From an uncultured bacterium (lineage in GTDB: Bacteria > Planctomycetota > UBA1135 > GCA-002686595), in assembly GCA_913058555.1 (NCBI GenBank), contig CAJXRJ010000063.1, forward strand, positions 1 to 17,487: a stretch of 17,487 bases of DNA. Reading direction: 5' to 3'. Within the stretch, counting starts at the first letter, position 1. The number at the start of each line of letters is the position of its first letter. The notes beneath the pieces were generated by a model. That model did no database searches, was not told the DNA's origin, and saw nothing but the letters and a program-made list of their open reading frames with translations. A program made the translations under genes and the position numbers. Below are positions 14,301 through 17,487 of this stretch, piece after piece.

Positions 14301-16202
14301 CTACTCGAGACGTCCCCGTGATCGGAGCTCGGCCATGATCTGGTCCGCGGCGTCTTCGATGCTGCACTTGACCGTCTCCACGTGGACATCCGGTTTTACC
14401 GGGGCCTCGTAGGGAGAGTCGATGCCGGTGAAGTTCTTGATCTCGCCAGCGCGGGCCTTGGCGTAGAGTCCCTTCACGTCGCGGCTCTCGGTGACCTCGA
14501 GGGGCGTGTCCACAAAGACCTCGATGAACTCGCCTTCGCCCATGGCCTCCTTTGCCATGCGGCGTTCGGAGCGGAACGGGGAGATAAACGACACCATGAC
14601 GATGAGGCCGGCATCGGTCATCAGCTTGGACACCTCCGCGATGCGGCGGATGTTCTCCACGCGATCGGCGTCGGTGAACCCGAGATCCCGGTTCAGGCCG
14701 TGACGAACGTTGTCGCCATCGAGAAGGTACGTGTGTTTCCCCACGGCGTGCAGCTTGGTCTCCAGTACGTTCGCGATCGTGGACTTGCCGGAGCCGGAGA
14801 GGCCCGTGAACCAGACCACGCAGGGCTTCTGGTGCTTGGCAGCCGCCCGGGCGTTCTTGTCAACGTCCAGGTCTTGCCACTTCACGTTGTCGGAGCGCCA
14901 CAGGGCAAAGTCCAACATGCCCGCCCCGACCGTGTCGTTGGTGACACGGTCGATGATCACAAAGCCGCCCGTCTGGCGGTTGTCGACGTAGGGGTCAAAC
15001 GCGATCGGTTGGTCCAAGTTGACGTTGCAAACGCCAATATCGTTCAGCTCCAGCGTGGGAGCGGGAAGCTCCTCGAACGTGTTCACGTTGACCTTGTGCT
15101 TGGGCTCCGCAACGGAGATCGACAGCGTCTTCGTGCCGATCTTCATCAGGTAGGAGCGCCCGGGGAGCATGGGGTCCTCGTGCATCCAAACGATGGTCGT
15201 GCGGAACTGGTCCGCAGTCTTCGGCGGGTCCACGGAGTTAGAGAGGATGTCGCCGCGACTCGCGTCGATCTCGTCGTTCAGGCAGACCGTGACCGACTGA
15301 CCAGCGCGGGCCGACTGGACCTCGCCTTCGGCGCCGAAGACGCTCTTGACGGTGCTTCGCGTGCCCGCTGGCGCCACCGTAATCTCGTCGCCGACGGTGA
15401 CCTGCCCGCCCGCGATGAAGCCGGAGAAGCCGCGGAAGTCGGAGTTGGGGCGGTTGACCCACTGCACGGGCATGCGGAAGGGCTTGTGCGGATCGAGGTC
15501 GTCGACGGGGATGGTCTCCAGCTCCCGCATGAGCGTCTTGCCCTTGTACCAGGGCATCTTTGCGCTTTGTGTGGTCACGTTCTCGCCGTCGAGGGCCGAC
15601 ACCGGAATGCACGTCACGCCGGATGCACCAAGGCTTTCCGCGAGTTCCTTGTACGCGGCCTCGGTCTCCAGGAAGACGTCCTCGGCGTAGTCGACGAGAT
15701 CCATCTTGTTGACCGCGAGGACCAGGTGGCGAATGCCGAGCAACGTGCAAATATAAGTATGCCGGCGCGTCTGCGTCAGGATGCCCTTGCGGGCGTCCAG
15801 CAGAATGATGGCGGCCTCCGCCGTGGAGGCGCCGGTCACCATGTTGCGCGTGTACTGCTCGTGCCCGGGCGTGTCCGCGACGATGAACTTCCGCGCCTTA
15901 GTGGAAAAGTAGCGGTAGGCCACATCAATGGTGATGCCCTGTTCGCGTTCAGCCGCGAGGCCATCGACGAGTAGGGCCAGGTCGAGCTTGTCGCCCTGGG
16001 TGCCGACACGCGCGGAGTCCGCCTCGAGTGCTTCGAGCTGGTCTTCGTAGATCAGCTTGGCGTCGTAGAGGAGTCGACCAATGAGCGTGCTCTTGCCATC
16101 GTCAACGCTGCCGCAGGTGATGAAGCGCAGGAGCTCCTTGTTCTGGTGCTCGTCGAGGTAGGCCTCGATGCCGTCTGCGCGGATCTGTTCGAAATGGTCC
16201 AT
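14301..16202 (-). CDS. cysNC: Bifunctional sulfate adenylyltransferase large subunit / APS kinase (CysNC)
   Basis: A 633-residue fusion. The CysN half (1-440) is an EF-Tu-like GTPase that drives ATP sulfurylase, making adenosine 5'-phosphosulfate (APS) from sulfate and ATP with CysD. Its motifs are intact: Walker A GSVDDGKST (31-39), EREQGITID (85-93), DTPGHEQ (110-116) and NKMD (165-168), followed by the beta-barrel domains. The CysC half (about 455-633) phosphorylates APS to PAPS, with its own Walker A GLSGSGKST (467-475), LDGDNVR (494-500), ISPFRSER (540-547) and KGLYAKARAGEIKNFTG (577-593). Length is normal for the fusion and both active sites look complete. The ATG shares one base with the cysD stop (TGATG), so translation is probably coupled, giving matched subunits. 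The enzyme is cytoplasmic. PAPS can feed sulfate assimilation or sulfotransferases; neither a PAPS reductase nor a sulfotransferase is in the window. Confidence 0.97.
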   Translation of the reverse strand: MDHFEQIRADGIEAYLDEHQNKELLRFITCGSVDDGKSTLIGRLLYDAKLIYEDQLEALEADSARVGTQGDKLDLALLVDGLAAEREQGITIDVAYRYFSTKARKFIVADTPGHEQYTRNMVTGASTAEAAIILLDARKGILTQTRRHTYICTLLGIRHLVLAVNKMDLVDYAEDVFLETEAAYKELAESLGASGVTCIPVSALDGENVTTQSAKMPWYKGKTLMRELETIPVDDLDPHKPFRMPVQWVNRPNSDFRGFSGFIAGGQVTVGDEITVAPAGTRSTVKSVFGAEGEVQSARAGQSVTVCLNDEIDASRGDILSNSVDPPKTADQFRTTIVWMHEDPMLPGRSYLMKIGTKTLSISVAEPKHKVNVNTFEELPAPTLELNDIGVCNVNLDQPIAFDPYVDNRQTGGFVIIDRVTNDTVGAGMLDFALWRSDNVKWQDLDVDKNARAAAKHQKPCVVWFTGLSGSGKSTIANVLETKLHAVGKHTYLLDGDNVRHGLNRDLGFTDADRVENIRRIAEVSKLMTDAGLIVMVSFISPFRSERRMAKEAMGEGEFIEVFVDTPLEVTESRDVKGLYAKARAGEIKNFTGIDSPYEAPVKPDVHVETVKCSIEDAADQIMAELRSRGRLE

Positions 16203-17101
16203 CAGAAATACCCCTCTTGCTTCTTCTTCTCCATCGACGCGGCGGCGTCGTGGTCGATGACACGTCCTTCTCGCTCGGAGCCGCTGGTCAGCAGCATTTC
16301 TTCAATCACTTGGGTGAGGGTCGATGCCTCGCTCTCGACGGCCCCGGTCAGCGGGTAGCACCCAAGGGTTCGGAAGCGAACGCTCTTCATCATCGGCGTC
16401 TCGCCGTCGGCGAGCGGCAGGCGGTCATCGTCGACCATGATCAGGACGCCGTCGCGCTCGACGACGGGCCGCACCTTCGCAAGGTACAGAGGCACGACGG
16501 GGATGTTCTGCAGATGGATGTACTGCCAGACGTCCAGCTCGGTCCAATCGGACAGCGGGAACACACGCAGGCTTTCGCCCTTGTTGGTCCGCGTGTTGAA
16601 CGTGCTCCACAGCTCGGGGCGCTGGCGCTTGGGATCCCAGCGGTGCTGGGCCGAGCGGAAAGAAAATACGCGCTCCTTAGCCCGCGACTTCTCCTCGTCC
16701 CGCCGCGCGCCGCCGAAGGCCGCGTCGTACTGGTACTTGTTCAGGGCCTGCTTGAGCCCCTGGGTCTTCATGATGTCCGTGTGGATCGCAGACCCGTGGC
16801 TGAATGGACCGACGCCCTGCGCGACCCCTTCCTCATTGGTATGGACGATGAGGTCGAGTCCGAAGTCTGCGGCGAGCTTGTCGCGGAACTGCGTCATCTC
16901 GCGGAACTTCCACGTCGTATCGACATGGAGCAACGGAAACGGAATCTTGCCGGGCGCAAACGCCTTCATCGCAAGGTGCAGCATCACGCCACTGTCCTTG
17001 CCGATGGAGTACAGCATGACCGGGTTTTCGCACTCGGCCGCTACCTCTCGGATGATGCGGATGCTCTCAGCCTCTAGGCGTTCGAGATGGGTCAGGGACA
17101 T
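16202..17101 (-). CDS. cysD: Sulfate adenylyltransferase small subunit (CysD)
   Basis: A 299-residue PP-loop enzyme, the catalytic subunit of ATP sulfurylase, which adenylates sulfate at the expense of ATP while CysN hydrolyses GTP. The PP-loop SIGKDS lies at residues 32-37; other family blocks are PFPLLHVDTTWKFREM (54-69), the region from HTDIMKTQGLK through FGGARRDEEKSRAKERVFSFR, FPLSDWTELDVWQYI, and the C-terminal LGCYPLTGAVES and KKQEGYF. Length is close to the 302 residues of the E. coli protein and no key residue is missing. It lies 75 bases after the free cysC and overlaps cysNC by one base, all on the minus strand, so the three probably form one operon. No clear ribosome binding site precedes the ATG; the 75-base gap is rich in GGAT/GGGAT and holds ATTCGGAT twice (17102 and 17119). 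Confidence 0.97.
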   Translation of the reverse strand: MSLTHLERLEAESIRIIREVAAECENPVMLYSIGKDSGVMLHLAMKAFAPGKIPFPLLHVDTTWKFREMTQFRDKLAADFGLDLIVHTNEEGVAQGVGPFSHGSAIHTDIMKTQGLKQALNKYQYDAAFGGARRDEEKSRAKERVFSFRSAQHRWDPKRQRPELWSTFNTRTNKGESLRVFPLSDWTELDVWQYIHLQNIPVVPLYLAKVRPVVERDGVLIMVDDDRLPLADGETPMMKSVRFRTLGCYPLTGAVESEASTLTQVIEEMLLTSGSEREGRVIDHDAAASMEKKKQEGYF

Positions 17102-17176
17102 ATTCGGATCCGTGGGGATTCGGATGGGGATGGAAACGGGATGGGCAGGCTGGATGGCATGCTGGGATGCGAGCCC

Positions 17177-17487
17177 TTAGCCGGGAACGGCTGCGGGCGG
17201 GACCAAACCCTCGGACTCCAGGAAGTCGAGGATCTTGGCGATGGACTGTTGGATGGTCTCTTCGCCTGTGGAGACGACGACCTCCGGCGTGCTTGGGGCT
17301 TCGTAGGGGTCACTCACACCGGTGAAGTTCTTGATGACGCCGGCGCGCGCTTTGGCATAGAGGCCCTTGGTGTCGCGCTCCTCAACGACTTCGAGCGGAG
17401 CGTTCACCCAGACTTCCACGAAGCGCGTTTGGCTGCGCTCGGTGCGGCTTCGGCACTCCTGGCGAATGGACTTGTAGGGCGAGATCG
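17177..17487 (-). CDS. cysC: Free-standing APS kinase (CysC), 5' part outside the window
   Basis: The last 103 or so residues of an adenylylsulfate kinase, cut by the right edge of the window. Read from the edge, the frame gives ISPYKSIRQECRS, then FVEVWVNAPLEVVEERD and KGLYAKARAGVIKNFTG with DPYEAP, the diagnostic C-terminal block of CysC, and ends at a TAA (17179-17177). It makes PAPS from APS and ATP. The Walker A part lies outside, so catalytic completeness, or a fusion to another upstream domain, cannot be judged. It is clearly divergent from the CysC half of CysNC: the helix after ISP differs almost throughout and the tail is longer (LVPPAAVPG). It is therefore not a fresh tandem copy. 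It is upstream of cysD in the same direction, probably the same operon. Confidence 0.9.
   Translation of the reverse strand, partial: ISPYKSIRQECRSRTERSQTRFVEVWVNAPLEVVEERDTKGLYAKARAGVIKNFTGVSDPYEAPSTPEVVVSTGEETIQQSIAKILDFLESEGLVPPAAVPG

Noticed and set aside
14382..15974. Long plus-strand open frame of 530 codons opposite cysNC
   Set aside because: It is wholly antisense to a clearly conserved enzyme gene, with shadow-type composition (Val, Asp, Arg, His) and no motif.

Overview
The window is GC-rich, tightly packed bacterial DNA, most likely from an uncultured member of the Planctomycetota. The best lineage clue is a C-terminal module of about 125 residues on the secreted propeller protein at 3329-4684. 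From memory, this module (Cys, then an NS..G element, an S.SVAAN strand, DG.LCLGG, LDLT, a G.TW.FQ strand and an NFS....V.F ending) recurs in secreted proteins of deep-branching Planctomycetota. The tail of a second copy survives as a gene remnant at 1215-1331. The assignment rests on recognition, not on a search. The first 12 bases (TATAAGAGACAG) are the end of the Tn5/Nextera mosaic-end adapter, so the left edge is a library artefact and the first gene is probably cut at its 5' end.

Layout, left half (+ strand unless stated): a 5'-truncated PcfJ-domain protein (to 1210); the remnant of a secreted-protein gene (1215-1331); an orphan family 3 solute-binding lipoprotein (1527-2258); an AraC-type regulator (2403-3332); a secreted six-blade propeller protein whose longest frame overlaps the regulator by ATGA (3329-4684); a minus-strand lipoprotein with a thioredoxin-like fold lacking CxxC (4809-5291); a 71-residue two-helix membrane protein (5467-5682); a large exported protein with PsbP-like, thioredoxin-like, TPR-like and terpenoid-cyclase-like toroid regions (5807-8329); and an exported propeller plus helical-repeat protein ending in a CGTC motif (8442-10943).

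Right half (all - strand): a 905-residue lipoprotein that looks like a glycoside-hydrolase-type barrel with a C-terminal Big2 domain (11015-13732); a 568-base gap holding a short coding-like frame and a very strong hairpin; then the sulfate-activation genes in the order cysC (partial, 17487-17177), cysD (17101-16202) and cysNC (16202-14301).

The sulfate-activation genes form the one clear pathway: CysD with the CysN part of CysNC makes APS, and the APS kinase domains convert it to PAPS. Two divergent APS kinases lie side by side (free CysC and the CysNC C-terminus), suggesting a large PAPS demand or two separate uses. The middle of the window (3.3-13.7 kb) is mostly predicted envelope or secreted proteins, several built from repeats or degenerate folds. 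I see no phage, IS element, CRISPR array, tRNA or rRNA gene, and no convincing new multi-gene system.
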